Of a stretch of DNA of 64,000 nt, positions 35,138 through 43,539 are shown in pieces (position 1 is the first letter of the stretch; every line of letters starts with the position of its first letter). Under the pieces are notes generated by a model. The model made no database searches. It was given only the letters and a program-made list of their open reading frames with translations, and had not been told where the DNA came from. Origin of the DNA: an uncultured Clostridia bacterium (GTDB taxonomy: Bacteria > Bacillota > Clostridia > Christensenellales > Borkfalkiaceae); the NCBI GenBank assembly GCA_947631905.1, contig CANRND010000006.1, forward strand, positions 1 through 64,000. The letters are read 5' to 3'. The position numbers and the translations under genes were made by a program.

Positions 35138-35863
35138 TCACCTCTCGTACTTGTTAAAAACGACCTGTTCGCACTCGCCCGACCTCAGATCATAGGCGCG
35201 GCAGACGAGGGAAATTTTGTTGTCCGCATTGAGATTTTCCCAAATTTCCGCGGCGAACTCGTGAACGTCGCGCGGGATCCTGACGGGAACAGGCTCTCCC
35301 GTGAACGAGGGAAGCGGGTTGCCGTCCTTTTGATAGGTGTGCAAGAAGTGTCCCGTGCCGTTCACGGCCTCGTAGCAATAGAAAAAGCGGTTGCACTTCT
35401 TGCCCTTTGCGTCCGCGCTCTTCAAAACCGACATTTCGTAGCGGAAGTCCGCCGCCTTTTTGCCGAGGTGCAAAAGCGCGCTGATGCGGGGAGTAAAGTT
35501 GGGCGCGTCGGGTTCGAACGTCCGCCCCATGAGCGCGTGGCGGAAACAGTGTCCGTCTTTGAGCGACCGCTCGATCGTATCCGTCTGGTCTCCGTTGGTG
35601 ACGATGACAGAATTGCCCACCGTTTTCACGGGAGAATAGATGATGAGGGAGGGGTCCGACACTTTGGAGGGGTCGAGAGGCTCCGTTCTCACTTCGTCGC
35701 CGTAGCACGCGAACGCGCGGTTGCGGCTGTTCTCGCTCCTGCCCATGATGAAATAGGCGAATACCGCCTTTTTGCCGTCGCTCGATTTTCCCACGACGAT
35801 CCCTCTGCCGGGATAGGAATTGGCCTTTAAGAGGCGCGCCATGCTCTTTCTCATAGAAATCAC
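35138..35863 (-). CDS. IMP cyclohydrolase, archaeal PurO type
   Basis: A 241-residue enzyme of the IMP_cyclohyd (PurO) family, which closes FAICAR to IMP. The motifs GRGIVVGKSSDGKK, YFIMGRSENSRNR and TNGDQTDTI are characteristic. This family was described in archaea and is also found in some Clostridia. It is paired with the transformylase-only PurH, so the two together do the job of bifunctional PurH. The start is GTG 35863 with AAAGGAG seven bases upstream, overlapping the purN stop. Confidence 0.9.
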   Translation of the reverse strand: MISMRKSMARLLKANSYPGRGIVVGKSSDGKKAVFAYFIMGRSENSRNRAFACYGDEVRTEPLDPSKVSDPSLIIYSPVKTVGNSVIVTNGDQTDTIERSLKDGHCFRHALMGRTFEPDAPNFTPRISALLHLGKKAADFRYEMSVLKSADAKGKKCNRFFYCYEAVNGTGHFLHTYQKDGNPLPSFTGEPVPVRIPRDVHEFAAEIWENLNADNKISLVCRAYDLRSGECEQVVFNKYER

Positions 35864-36471
35864 CGTTGTTCTCCTTTGATTTTTTTACAGACTTCTTCCA
35901 CCGCTTGGGGGAAGATCACCCACTCCGCCTCGCGCATCACCCGCTTTTGCAGGCTCTCTGGGGTATCGTTCTCTTTTACTTCCACCTCTTTCTGCGCGAT
36001 GACGGGACCCGCGTCGCAATCCGCCACGACGTAGTGGACGGTCGCGCCCGTCACTTTTACGCCCGCTTTCAGGACCGCTTCATGCACATGCAACCCGTAG
36101 AAGCCTTTCCCCCCGAAGTTCGGAAGAAGCGCGGGATGGATGTTGACGATGCGGTTTTCATAGGCCGCAACGAACGCGGGACTGAGTATCGTCATAAACC
36201 CCGCAAGCACGACCAGCTCCGCGCCGTTCTCTTTCAGGCAAGCGAGAATGCGCCGCTCTCTTTCGCCGCGGTCTGGGATCGCCACGCGGTCGAACACGGC
36301 GGCGGGGATCCCCGCTCTTCTTGCGCGTTCGAGGGCGAACGCCTCCGCATGGTCGCATACGACAAGCGCAATCTCGCCGTCGGGGATCATCCCCGCCTGC
36401 TGCGCGTCATATATCGCCTGAAAATTAGTGCCGCCGCCCGAGCATAAAATTGCAATGCGTACTTTTTCCAT
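35860..36471 (-). CDS. purN: Phosphoribosylglycinamide formyltransferase
   Basis: A 203-residue enzyme for step 3 of purine synthesis, using 10-formyl-THF. The N-terminal IAILCSGGGTNFQAI and the NIHPALLP and TVHYV motifs give the active-site Asn and His. ATG 36471 lies one base after the purM stop; the longer ORF start is not needed. It overlaps purO at its 3' end by four bases. Confidence 0.96.
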   Translation of the reverse strand: MEKVRIAILCSGGGTNFQAIYDAQQAGMIPDGEIALVVCDHAEAFALERARRAGIPAAVFDRVAIPDRGERERRILACLKENGAELVVLAGFMTILSPAFVAAYENRIVNIHPALLPNFGGKGFYGLHVHEAVLKAGVKVTGATVHYVVADCDAGPVIAQKEVEVKENDTPESLQKRVMREAEWVIFPQAVEEVCKKIKGEQR

Positions 36472-36472
36472 T

Positions 36473-37513
36473 TTATTCCAAAATAACGCCCATATCCGAC
36501 GGCACGATCTCACCGAGGACGTAAGCCTCTTCGCCGTTTTCTTTGAGGACCGCAAGCGACTTTTCCACATCCTCCCGCGCGACCGTAACGCTCATGCCCA
36601 CACCCATGTTGAACGTGTTGAACATGTCGTGTTCGGAAATATTCCCCCGCTTTTGGAGCAACGAGAAGATGGCGGGAGTGCGGACGTCTTTCTTCTTGAT
36701 CTTTACGCCGAGGCCCGCAGGGAGGGAGCGGGGCATATTTTCGTAAAATCCGCCCCCCGTGATGTGGGAGATCCCCTTTACGTTCACCTGTCCGAGCAGT
36801 GCAAGCACGGGTTTTACATAGATCTTCGTAGGCGTGAGTAAGGTTTCGCCGAGGGAACGGCCGCCCAACTCTTCTACGGGCGAACTAAGATCGGCATGCT
36901 CGACGTCGAACACTTTCCGCACGAGCGAAAAGCCGTTGCTGTGCAGTCCCGAGGAGGGCAGGGCGAGCATCACGTCCCCCGCCCGCGTCTTTGCCGTGTC
37001 GATGAGGCGGCTCTTTTCCACCACCCCGACCGTAAAGCCCGCAAGATCGTAATCTTCCTCGGGCATGGTTCCGGGGTGTTCGGCGGTCTCCCCGCCGATG
37101 AGCGCGCAACCCGCCTGCACGCAACCGTCCGCCACGCCGCCCACGATCGCGGCGATCTTTTCGGGGACGTTCTTCCCGCAGGCGATATAATCGAGGAAAA
37201 AGAGCGGTTTTGCGCCGCAACAGATCACGTCGTTCACGCACATCGCAACGCAGTCTACGCCAATCGTATCGTGCTTGTCCATCAGAATGGCGAGGCGGAG
37301 TTTGGTCCCAACGCCGTCCGTTCCCGAAACGAGAATGGGTTCTTTCATGTCCGCCGTTCCGAGAGGGAACAGCCCGCCGAAACCGCCCACGTTCTCCATG
37401 CCGTCGGTGAGCGTGCGGCGGATGTGCTTTTTCATAAGCTCCACCGAGCGGTAGCCCGCCGTGATGTCCACGCCCGCCTCTTTGTAACTTTCGCTATAAC
37501 TGTCTTTTATCAT
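36473..37513 (-). CDS. purM: Phosphoribosylformylglycinamidine cyclo-ligase
   Basis: A 346-residue AIR synthase, step 5. SGTDGVGTKLRLA, CVNDVICCGAKPLFFLDYIA and HITGGGFYENMPR are typical of PurM. AAGGAAC precedes the ATG. It begins the purM-N-O-H block after a 446-base repeat-filled gap following purF. Confidence 0.97.
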   Translation of the reverse strand: MIKDSYSESYKEAGVDITAGYRSVELMKKHIRRTLTDGMENVGGFGGLFPLGTADMKEPILVSGTDGVGTKLRLAILMDKHDTIGVDCVAMCVNDVICCGAKPLFFLDYIACGKNVPEKIAAIVGGVADGCVQAGCALIGGETAEHPGTMPEEDYDLAGFTVGVVEKSRLIDTAKTRAGDVMLALPSSGLHSNGFSLVRKVFDVEHADLSSPVEELGGRSLGETLLTPTKIYVKPVLALLGQVNVKGISHITGGGFYENMPRSLPAGLGVKIKKKDVRTPAIFSLLQKRGNISEHDMFNTFNMGVGMSVTVAREDVEKSLAVLKENGEEAYVLGEIVPSDMGVILE

Positions 37514-37959
37514 AATGGTTCCTTTTTTGTGGATGCGGCGATAGAGTACGCCCTCTTACGGCGGTCAGGTGCGGCTAAGAACGAGCCGCGACGTTCCAAT
37601 GTCATTTCGAGCGTTAGTCGAGAAATCTCACCTTATTATTCTGCGGTAGAGATGTCTCCACTTCGGTCGACATGACAATTTAAACTTGCCTTAGGCGAAA
37701 TTGACTTCCGCCGCCCCGCGCGCCGTTCTGTTTCTCTAAGCGCGGCACGAGCCATAGGCGAAGTAGGGCGACTCAATTTGGCAAACTATTTTGCCTTCTT
37801 GTCCGAAGAAACGAAGAAGAGAGCGACTCGGTTGATGCAGGAGGAAAGTTTCCTCGCACAATTCTTTTCGAAGCGACACCCCCTCAGTCACCTACGGTGA
37901 CAGCTCCCCCTCAAGGGGGAGCCAAGGGTGGCGCAAGCAAAGAATTGTGCGAAACCAAC
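37514..37959. repeat. Repeat block between purF and purM
   Basis: No gene in 446 bases. It holds two family-1 pieces in opposite orientations (about 37599-37632 and 37645-37681), a long family-4 element (about 37683-37872) and a family-3 palindrome (about 37873-37935). A 29-base phrase at 37725-37753 is identical to 61049-61077. Confidence 0.7.
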
Positions 37960-39405
37960 TCATTTTCTGTATTTCGGATTTTCGCTGATGGGCCGCTCCC
38001 ACCGCTCGAAGCGGCTCTTCGCGCTCTCTTTCGGCTCCTCGGTGGGATAGTTCCCGTCGAAACAAGCCGTGCAAAAGCCCGTGCCGTCCCCCCCTGTGAG
38101 GTAGGCGACTTCGGAAAGATCGAGATAGCCCACGCTGTCCGCGCCGATGATCTCGGCGATCTCCTCCGCCGTGTGGTGGCAGGCGATGAGATTCTCGCGC
38201 GAGTCGATGTCCGTGCCGTAGTAGCAGGGATTGAGAAAGGCGGGAGCGGACGAGAGCATGTGGACTTCGCGCGCGCCCGCGTTGCGGAGCATGCGCACGA
38301 TCCGCTCGCAGGTCGTGCCGCGGACGATGGAATCGTCCACCAAAACGACGCGCTTGCCCTTGATTGCAGATTTTAAGACGTTGAGCTTGATACGCACCCT
38401 GTCCTCGCGGGCGGCTTGCCCGGGCGCGATAAACGTTCTGCCGATGTACTTGTTTTTGATAAAGCCGATGCCGTAGGGAATACCCGATTCTTCCGCATAG
38501 CCGTATGCGGCGTCCAGCCCCGAATCGGGAACGCCCACGACGACGTCCGCGTCGATCTTGTACCGCTTCGCAAGAAATCTGCCCGCCTGTTTCCGCGCCT
38601 CGTGGACGGAATGTCCTTCGATGACGGAATCGGGACGGGCGATATACAGATATTCAAATACGCAGAGATGTTTCCCCCTGCCGCAATGGGAGCGTTCGGA
38701 AAGAATGCCCTCTTTGGTAAAAACGAGCATCTCGCCGGGGTCAAGTTCGCGGATGAGCGAGGCTCCCACGGCGTCGAGCGCGCAACTTTCCGACGCGACG
38801 ACGTACGCCCCGTCTTCCCTCTTGCCGTAGCAAATGGGATGGAACCCGAACGGATCGCGCACGGCGATGAGTTTGCTCGGGGACATCACGATGAGGGAAT
38901 ACGCGCCTTTGAGCCTGTCCATCGCGGCAAGCGCCGCCTCCTCGATGGAGCCGCTCCTGACCCGCTCTTTTGTTATGATATAGGAGATGACTTCGCTGTC
39001 CGACGTGGTGTGGAAGATACTGCCGTCCCCTTCGAGTTCGTCGCGCAATTCGGAGGCGTTGATGAGGTTGCCGTTGTGGGCGAGCGCCATGTTGCCCTTT
39101 AAGTGGTTGACGACGATGGGCTGGGCGTTCTCTCTCCCTCCGTTGCCCGTGGTGGAATAGCGGACGTGGCCGATCGCCATATTGCCCTCCCCGAGCTTTT
39201 TGAGGGTCTCCGCCGTGAAAACGTCGTTGACGAGGCCCACGTCCTTATAGGCGCGGAAAACCCCGTCGTCGTTCACGACGATCCCCGCCGACTCCTGCCC
39301 GCGGTGTTGCAGGGCAAAAAGGGCGTAATAGGCCGTGGACGCCACGTCTTGTTTTTGCGGGGCAAAAATTGCGAATACCCCGCACTCTTCATGGATCTGA
39401 GACAT
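37960..39405 (-). CDS. purF: Amidophosphoribosyltransferase
   Basis: A 481-residue enzyme for the first committed purine step (PRPP to phosphoribosylamine). The N-terminal nucleophile Cys follows a short propeptide (MSQIHEE-CGVFAIF), as in the B. subtilis enzyme. The PRPP loop VVLVDDSIVRGTT and iron-sulfur-type cysteines near the C-terminus suggest the autoprocessed, cluster-containing class. AGGAG precedes the ATG. Confidence 0.97.
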   Translation of the reverse strand: MSQIHEECGVFAIFAPQKQDVASTAYYALFALQHRGQESAGIVVNDDGVFRAYKDVGLVNDVFTAETLKKLGEGNMAIGHVRYSTTGNGGRENAQPIVVNHLKGNMALAHNGNLINASELRDELEGDGSIFHTTSDSEVISYIITKERVRSGSIEEAALAAMDRLKGAYSLIVMSPSKLIAVRDPFGFHPICYGKREDGAYVVASESCALDAVGASLIRELDPGEMLVFTKEGILSERSHCGRGKHLCVFEYLYIARPDSVIEGHSVHEARKQAGRFLAKRYKIDADVVVGVPDSGLDAAYGYAEESGIPYGIGFIKNKYIGRTFIAPGQAAREDRVRIKLNVLKSAIKGKRVVLVDDSIVRGTTCERIVRMLRNAGAREVHMLSSAPAFLNPCYYGTDIDSRENLIACHHTAEEIAEIIGADSVGYLDLSEVAYLTGGDGTGFCTACFDGNYPTEEPKESAKSRFERWERPISENPKYRK

Positions 39406-39532
39406 AGACCGACTCCTGATAATTGCCCGTTTAAAGGGCCGTGAATAAGGTAGAGATTCCTCGACTGCCCCTCCCCTGCCCCTCCCCCGCGTGTTTGCGC
39501 GGGGGAGGGCAAGAAGAGCGAGCCCTCGCTTT
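39406..39532. repeat. Family-1 fragment and family-2 palindrome
   Basis: GGTAGAGATTCCTCGACT at about 39449, followed by CCCCTCCCCCGCGTG...CGCGGGGGAGGG at about 39477-39509, between purC and purF. Confidence 0.55.
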
Positions 39533-40252
39533 TTATTCCCCTGTCACTCTCTTGAAAATTTCTTGATAGGCCGCCTCAACGCCGCCCATGTTGCGGCGGA
39601 AGCGGTCTTTATCGAGCTTTTCGCCCGTCGCCGCGTCCCAGAAGCGGCAGGTGTCGGGAGAGATCTCGTCCGCAAGCACGACCGTGCCGTCGGGAAGCCG
39701 CCCAAATTCAAGTTTGAAATCAATGAGCCGCACTCCCAAATGCAGAAAATACTCTTTCAATACTTCATTCACCTGGAACGCATACTTTTCGATCGTGGCG
39801 ATCTCCTCTTTGGTTGCGAGCTTTAAGGCAAGCGCGTGGTAGGTGTTGATGAGCGGATCGTCGAGCGCGTCGCACTTATAGGAGAACTCGATGGTCGGCT
39901 CGTCGAACACAATCCCCTCGGGAACGCCGTAACGCTTGGCAAAGGACCCCGCCGACACGTTGCGGATGATGACTTCGAGCGGCACGATCTTCACCTTTTT
40001 CACGAGGGTGTCGCGCTCTGAAAGCTCTTTCACAAAGTGGGTGGGAACGCCTTTCTTTTCAAGCAATGCCATGAGCATGTTGGTCATGCGGTTGTTGACG
40101 ACCCCTTTGCCCGCGATCGTCCCCTTTTTGAGACCGTTGAACGCGGTCGCGTCGTCTTTATAAGAGACGATGCACAAGTTCTCGTCCGAAGTGGCGAACA
40201 CTTTCTTCGCCTTTCCCTCGTAAAGCTGCTCCATTTTGGCTACCTGTTCCAT
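39533..40252 (-). CDS. purC: SAICAR synthetase
   Basis: A 239-residue enzyme for step 7. [13 protein letters not shown] at the N-terminus, [14 protein letters not shown] and the [13 protein letters not shown] motif are diagnostic. GGAGAAAACAAC precedes ATG 40252. It follows purE by 59 bases. Confidence 0.97.
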   Translation of the reverse strand: MEQVAKMEQLYEGKAKKVFATSDENLCIVSYKDDATAFNGLKKGTIAGKGVVNNRMTNMLMALLEKKGVPTHFVKELSERDTLVKKVKIVPLEVIIRNVSAGSFAKRYGVPEGIVFDEPTIEFSYKCDALDDPLINTYHALALKLATKEEIATIEKYAFQVNEVLKEYFLHLGVRLIDFKLEFGRLPDGTVVLADEISPDTCRFWDAATGEKLDKDRFRRNMGGVEAAYQEIFKRVTGE

Positions 40253-40311
40253 GTTGTTTTCTCCTTGGATTTTTCTTAAAATTTACCGACCCTGCGGGGA
40301 CAACGCGCGCT

Positions 40312-40806
40312 TTATTTCGCGTATTTTTCGAAGATCTTCCGGTCCTTTTCCAAAACTTCCTCCGCCGCCCGTTTGCGGCTTTCGAGGAGCTTTTGCAGAA
40401 GCGCGCCGTCTTCCACCGCCAGAATTTCCGCGGCAAGGTAGGCGGCGTTCTTCGCCCCGTCTATTCCGACCGTGGCGACCGGGATGCCCGGAGGCATCAT
40501 GACCGTGGAAAGAAGCGCGTCCATGCCGCCCAAAGCCCCGCTCTTGATTGGGATCCCGATGACGGGCAGAACGCAATTCGCCGCAAACGCGCCCGCAAGG
40601 TGCGCCGCCATGCCCGCCGCGCAGAGAATGACGCCGAACCCGTTCTCCGCCGCCCCGCGCGCAAACTCCCGCGCCTCTTCGGGGGTGCGGTGTGCGGAAT
40701 AAACATGCACCACGTAGGGAATGCCGAACTCCTCGAACACCCCGAACGCTTTTTCCACGACGGGGAGGTCGGAATCGCTCCCCATGATCACAGCCGCTTT
40801 CTTCAT
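40312..40806 (-). CDS. purE: N5-carboxyaminoimidazole ribonucleotide mutase
   Basis: A 164-residue PurE with GSDSDLPVVEKA, SAHRTPEEAREFA and the GMAAHLAG loop. No purK lies in this window; the partner may be elsewhere. It is the first gene of the purine operon, with GGAGACATC before the ATG and a structured leader plus promoter upstream. Confidence 0.96.
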   Translation of the reverse strand: MKKAAVIMGSDSDLPVVEKAFGVFEEFGIPYVVHVYSAHRTPEEAREFARGAAENGFGVILCAAGMAAHLAGAFAANCVLPVIGIPIKSGALGGMDALLSTVMMPPGIPVATVGIDGAKNAAYLAAEILAVEDGALLQKLLESRKRAAEEVLEKDRKIFEKYAK

Positions 40807-40966
40807 GATGTCTCCTTAAAAAGCAAAGGGCGGTTTTTCTCTACGCGAAAAAAACTGCCCATGTCTACCGAACGAACGTATCGAATTTTGTCCCCCGCTT
40901 GACGCGGGAAAATACGCCTACTCTGTTCATATCCTCATTATAGAACAAAGCGGCGGAAAAAGTCAA
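40807..40966 (-). promoter_or_regulatory. Purine operon promoter and structured leader
   Basis: Promoter TTGACT (40961-40966), 18 bases, TATAAT (40937-40942) on the minus strand. The about 120-base leader has a first hairpin (CGTAT...CCCGC-GTCAA-GCGGG...ATACG) and a terminator-like stem at 40828-40860 (GGGCAGTTTTT/AAAAACCGCCC) followed by TTTGCTTTTT just before the purE ribosome binding site. This looks like an attenuator. It does not match the guanine, PRPP or THF riboswitch patterns as I know them, so the ligand is unknown. Confidence 0.5.
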
Positions 40967-41039
40967 GCGTATGGAGAGTGAAAATATTTATCTCATTTTG
41001 TTACATTGCGCACACGCCGCTTTCCGCGTGCGCCGCCCT

Positions 41040-41921
41040 TTACTTTTGGTTGAACTTTTTGCGGACAAACCAATCGGCGACCCGCTCGGGCAGCATTTTC
41101 CCCGCATAGCGCAGAAAGTTGTTCTTCCCGCCCGCCGCGGAAACCGTGGGCGGATTGCGCTTTTGGATGAGTTTTATGATGCTGTCCGCGACGAGTGAGG
41201 GCGTCATGCCCCCCTGCTCCATGTTGGCAAGCGCCGCCGAGGCCTTTTTGACCGAGGGCGTGTAACCCTTGCTCTCCTCGGCGTTGTACACCTTTCTGCT
41301 GTACGTAAAGTCGGTGGATGTGCCGCCCGGGAGCAACGCGCTCACCCGAACACCCTGCGGGCGGAGTTCCATGTCCGCTTCGCGCGCAAGCATGGCGAGC
41401 GCCGCTTTCGAGGAGGAATAAAAGCCGTCGTAGGGAATGGGGAAATCTCCCCCCATCGAGCCGACGAGAACCGCGCGGCCCTCCCGTTTTTTGAGGTAGG
41501 GCGCGGCGGCCCTGATCGCCTCGATCGCGCCGAAATAGTTGACTTCAAAGAGATACCTGTAATCTCCGCTCTTGGCGTGTTCGAGGGGCGCGGCCATCGA
41601 AAACCCCGCCGAATACACCATGAGATCGAGGCCGCCGTACTCTTCCCCGATCTCTTTGATCGCCTTTTCCAGCTCGCCCTCCTGCGCGGCATCCGCGGTG
41701 CGGGACTCGATCCGCTCCCCTTTGAACGGCGTGCGCGAGAGATTGAACACCGTATAGCTTTTTGCGTGGAGTTTGAGCGCCGTCTCCCTGCCGATGCCCG
41801 ACGAACCGCCCACGATGACCGCCACTTTCTTGTTTTTGCGCACGGGAGCGCGCGCCTGCGTCTCTTCCGCGGGTTTTTCCTCGGGTTTTTCTTCCGTCTG
41901 CTCTTTGATTTCCCGTTTCAT
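41040..41921 (-). CDS. Short-chain dehydrogenase/reductase
   Basis: A 293-residue SDR with a charged N-terminal tail of about 25 residues. The NAD(P)-binding GGSSGIGRE, the VYSAGF (NAG-like) motif and the catalytic YSSSKAAL (Tyr-x3-Lys) are present. Sequence layout resembles the 3-ketodihydrosphingosine reductase-like group, but the substrate cannot be read. ATG 41921 is favoured over the TTG at 41939; AAGGGT lies very close to it. Confidence 0.85.
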   Translation of the reverse strand: MKREIKEQTEEKPEEKPAEETQARAPVRKNKKVAVIVGGSSGIGRETALKLHAKSYTVFNLSRTPFKGERIESRTADAAQEGELEKAIKEIGEEYGGLDLMVYSAGFSMAAPLEHAKSGDYRYLFEVNYFGAIEAIRAAAPYLKKREGRAVLVGSMGGDFPIPYDGFYSSSKAALAMLAREADMELRPQGVRVSALLPGGTSTDFTYSRKVYNAEESKGYTPSVKKASAALANMEQGGMTPSLVADSIIKLIQKRNPPTVSAAGGKNNFLRYAGKMLPERVADWFVRKKFNQK

Positions 41922-41954
41922 ACCCTTGATTATGGGCAAGCCGAAAATTTCTAT

Positions 41955-42724
41955 TCAGCCGAGGGCAATGTCGAGGATCATCATGAGGCAGAACCCGAGA
42001 ACGACGCCCAGCGACGCGAGCGTTTTGCTCTTTTCGAAACATTCGGGGATCAGCTCGGAACAGACGACGGCGATCATCGCCCCTGCGGAAAAGGAGAGCG
42101 CCCAGGGCATAAGTCCCGCGATAAAGGACGCCGCAAGCGCGCCCAGAACGCAAGCGGGGATCTCCACCGCCCCCGACCCCTGCGAAAACAGAAAGCTCTT
42201 GAACGGGCTTACCCCCTTTGCGCGCAACGGGAACGCCACGCACATGCCCTCGGGGAAGTTCTGCACGGCGATGCCACCCCGAGCAGAAGTGCGGACAGAA
42301 CGCCCGCCCCGCCCGCGCACTGGGCGAACGCGACCCCCACCGCCATGCCCTCGGGGACGTTGTGCAGGGTGACGGCAAAATAAAGGAGTGCGCATTTGCT
42401 GTCGCCCGTATGGCGGAACAAAAGCTGGGAGCGGGAGAGCGCAAGGTCGGAACAGACGATGAACAGCCCGCCGAGCAAAAACCCGAGCGTGACGGTGAGA
42501 TAGGACGGGAGCGCCGTTTCATATTCCACCGCGGGCAGAAGCAGGGAAAAGAAGCTCGCGGCGATCATCACGCCCGCCGCCGCCCCCGTTAAAAGAACGA
42601 GGACGTTCCCTCCCCCCTTGCGGGAAAAGAACACGGCTGAGGCGCCGAGCGCCGTCATAAAATACATGAAGAGAGATACGAGGAACGCCTGCATGACAGG
42701 ACTTAACGACGAAAACCATTGCAT
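41955..42724 (-). pseudogene. ZIP-family metal transporter gene with a frameshift
   Basis: The N-terminal half (MQWFSSLSPVMQAFLVSLF to VTLHNVPEGMAVGVAFAQCA) and the C-terminal half (AVQNFPEGMCVAFPLRAKG to GFCLMMILDIALG) are two frames of one ZupT-like ZIP protein of about 256 residues; both hold the His-x-x-Pro-Glu-Gly-type metal helices. The frame breaks near 42275, where GGGGTGGCATCGCC lacks one G compared with the sense reading GTG-GGC-ATC-GCC. It may be a true mutation or a single-base assembly error. Function if intact: zinc or iron uptake. Confidence 0.75.
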
Positions 42725-42897
42725 TCGTAAAACCCCCCTGCGCGTTTTCTTGCGCGGTACAGTCACTCCATGCTATGCGGCGGGAAAACTTTCCGTGAGC
42801 GCCCCCGCTACGGCTCCCTTTCAAAGCTCCGCGGCCATACCGTCAACCTGCACAAATTTCCCGCATGAAATTTTTCACAAAAAATTTATTTGCGATA

Positions 42898-42926
42898 TTG
42901 ACATTTGGCGATTTGTGTTTTATAAT
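42898..42926 (+). promoter_or_regulatory. Strong promoter of a small membrane protein gene
   Basis: Perfect TTGACA (42898-42903), 17 bases, perfect TATAAT (42921-42926), then GGGGGGAAG and ATG 42959. Confidence 0.85.
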
Positions 42927-42958
42927 GGTGGAAACAACATATATGGGGGGAAGTTTTT

Positions 42959-43465
42959 ATGGCATTTTTGGCAATCGGGATCGTCACCCTGCTTTTGACC
43001 TCTTTTATGATCGCCTACTACGGGTATCTGTTCAAAAACACCGATCATGACGTTTCCTTTTTCCTCAGCGTGGGGATCATCTCCATCGTGATGAATCTGT
43101 TCACCAACATGAGCGCAGGCGCGGCGGTCCTCTCCGTGGTCTACCTTGTGGTCGCGCTCGTATTCCTCGGCGTAGGCTTCGCCATCGATCTGAACGGCTC
43201 GATCGCGTTCTACACCTCGATCGGCGGGTGGTTCAAGAGAGTTTTCGCAACGGATACCCTCCTTTGGACTCTCCTCAGCTTCATTCTTTCGCCGGTGGGC
43301 ATCATCCTCTTCTTCGTGTTCTATAACTCCAACCACGAGCGCGCGCTCCTCTGCGGCAAAGCGGGCCTTTGGGGACTTCTCATCGAGCTTCTTCTCCTTT
43401 GGGCGATCCTCGGGCTTGTGAGCGGGATCAATTCCGTCGGCGCGGTGGCGACCGCCGCACTCTGA
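42959..43465 (+). CDS. Small polytopic membrane protein, unknown
   Basis: A 168-residue protein with about four hydrophobic segments (FLAIGIVTLLLTSFMIAYYG; ISIVMNLF; VVYLVVALVFLGVGFAI; WTLLSFILSPVGIILFFVFY; LLIELLLLWAILGLV). No family is recognised. The consensus promoter and a good ribosome binding site suggest high expression. It is a single-gene unit closed by a bidirectional terminator. Confidence 0.75.
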   Translation: MAFLAIGIVTLLLTSFMIAYYGYLFKNTDHDVSFFLSVGIISIVMNLFTNMSAGAAVLSVVYLVVALVFLGVGFAIDLNGSIAFYTSIGGWFKRVFATDTLLWTLLSFILSPVGIILFFVFYNSNHERALLCGKAGLWGLLIELLLLWAILGLVSGINSVGAVATAAL

Positions 43466-43484
43466 TAGCGTAGTTGTAACAGCA

Positions 43485-43524
43485 TAAAAAAGCAGCGTCT
43501 GCCGATCTCGGCAGACGCTTTTTT
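43485..43524. terminator. Bidirectional terminator
   Basis: GCGTCTGCCG/CGGCAGACGC stem (43495-43518) followed by six T on the plus strand; six A precede it, so it also serves galM on the minus strand. Confidence 0.9.
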
Positions 43525-43539
43525 CTTGTCCGTATTCCG

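Noticed and set aside
24940-39532. CRISPR array made of the family-2 hairpins
   Set aside because: Copies are kilobases apart, differ in length and lack regular spacers; no cas genes are in the window.
40807-40966. Guanine, PRPP or THF riboswitch before purE
   Set aside because: The conserved core sequences of those classes, as I recall them, are not found; the leader is listed only as an unidentified attenuator.
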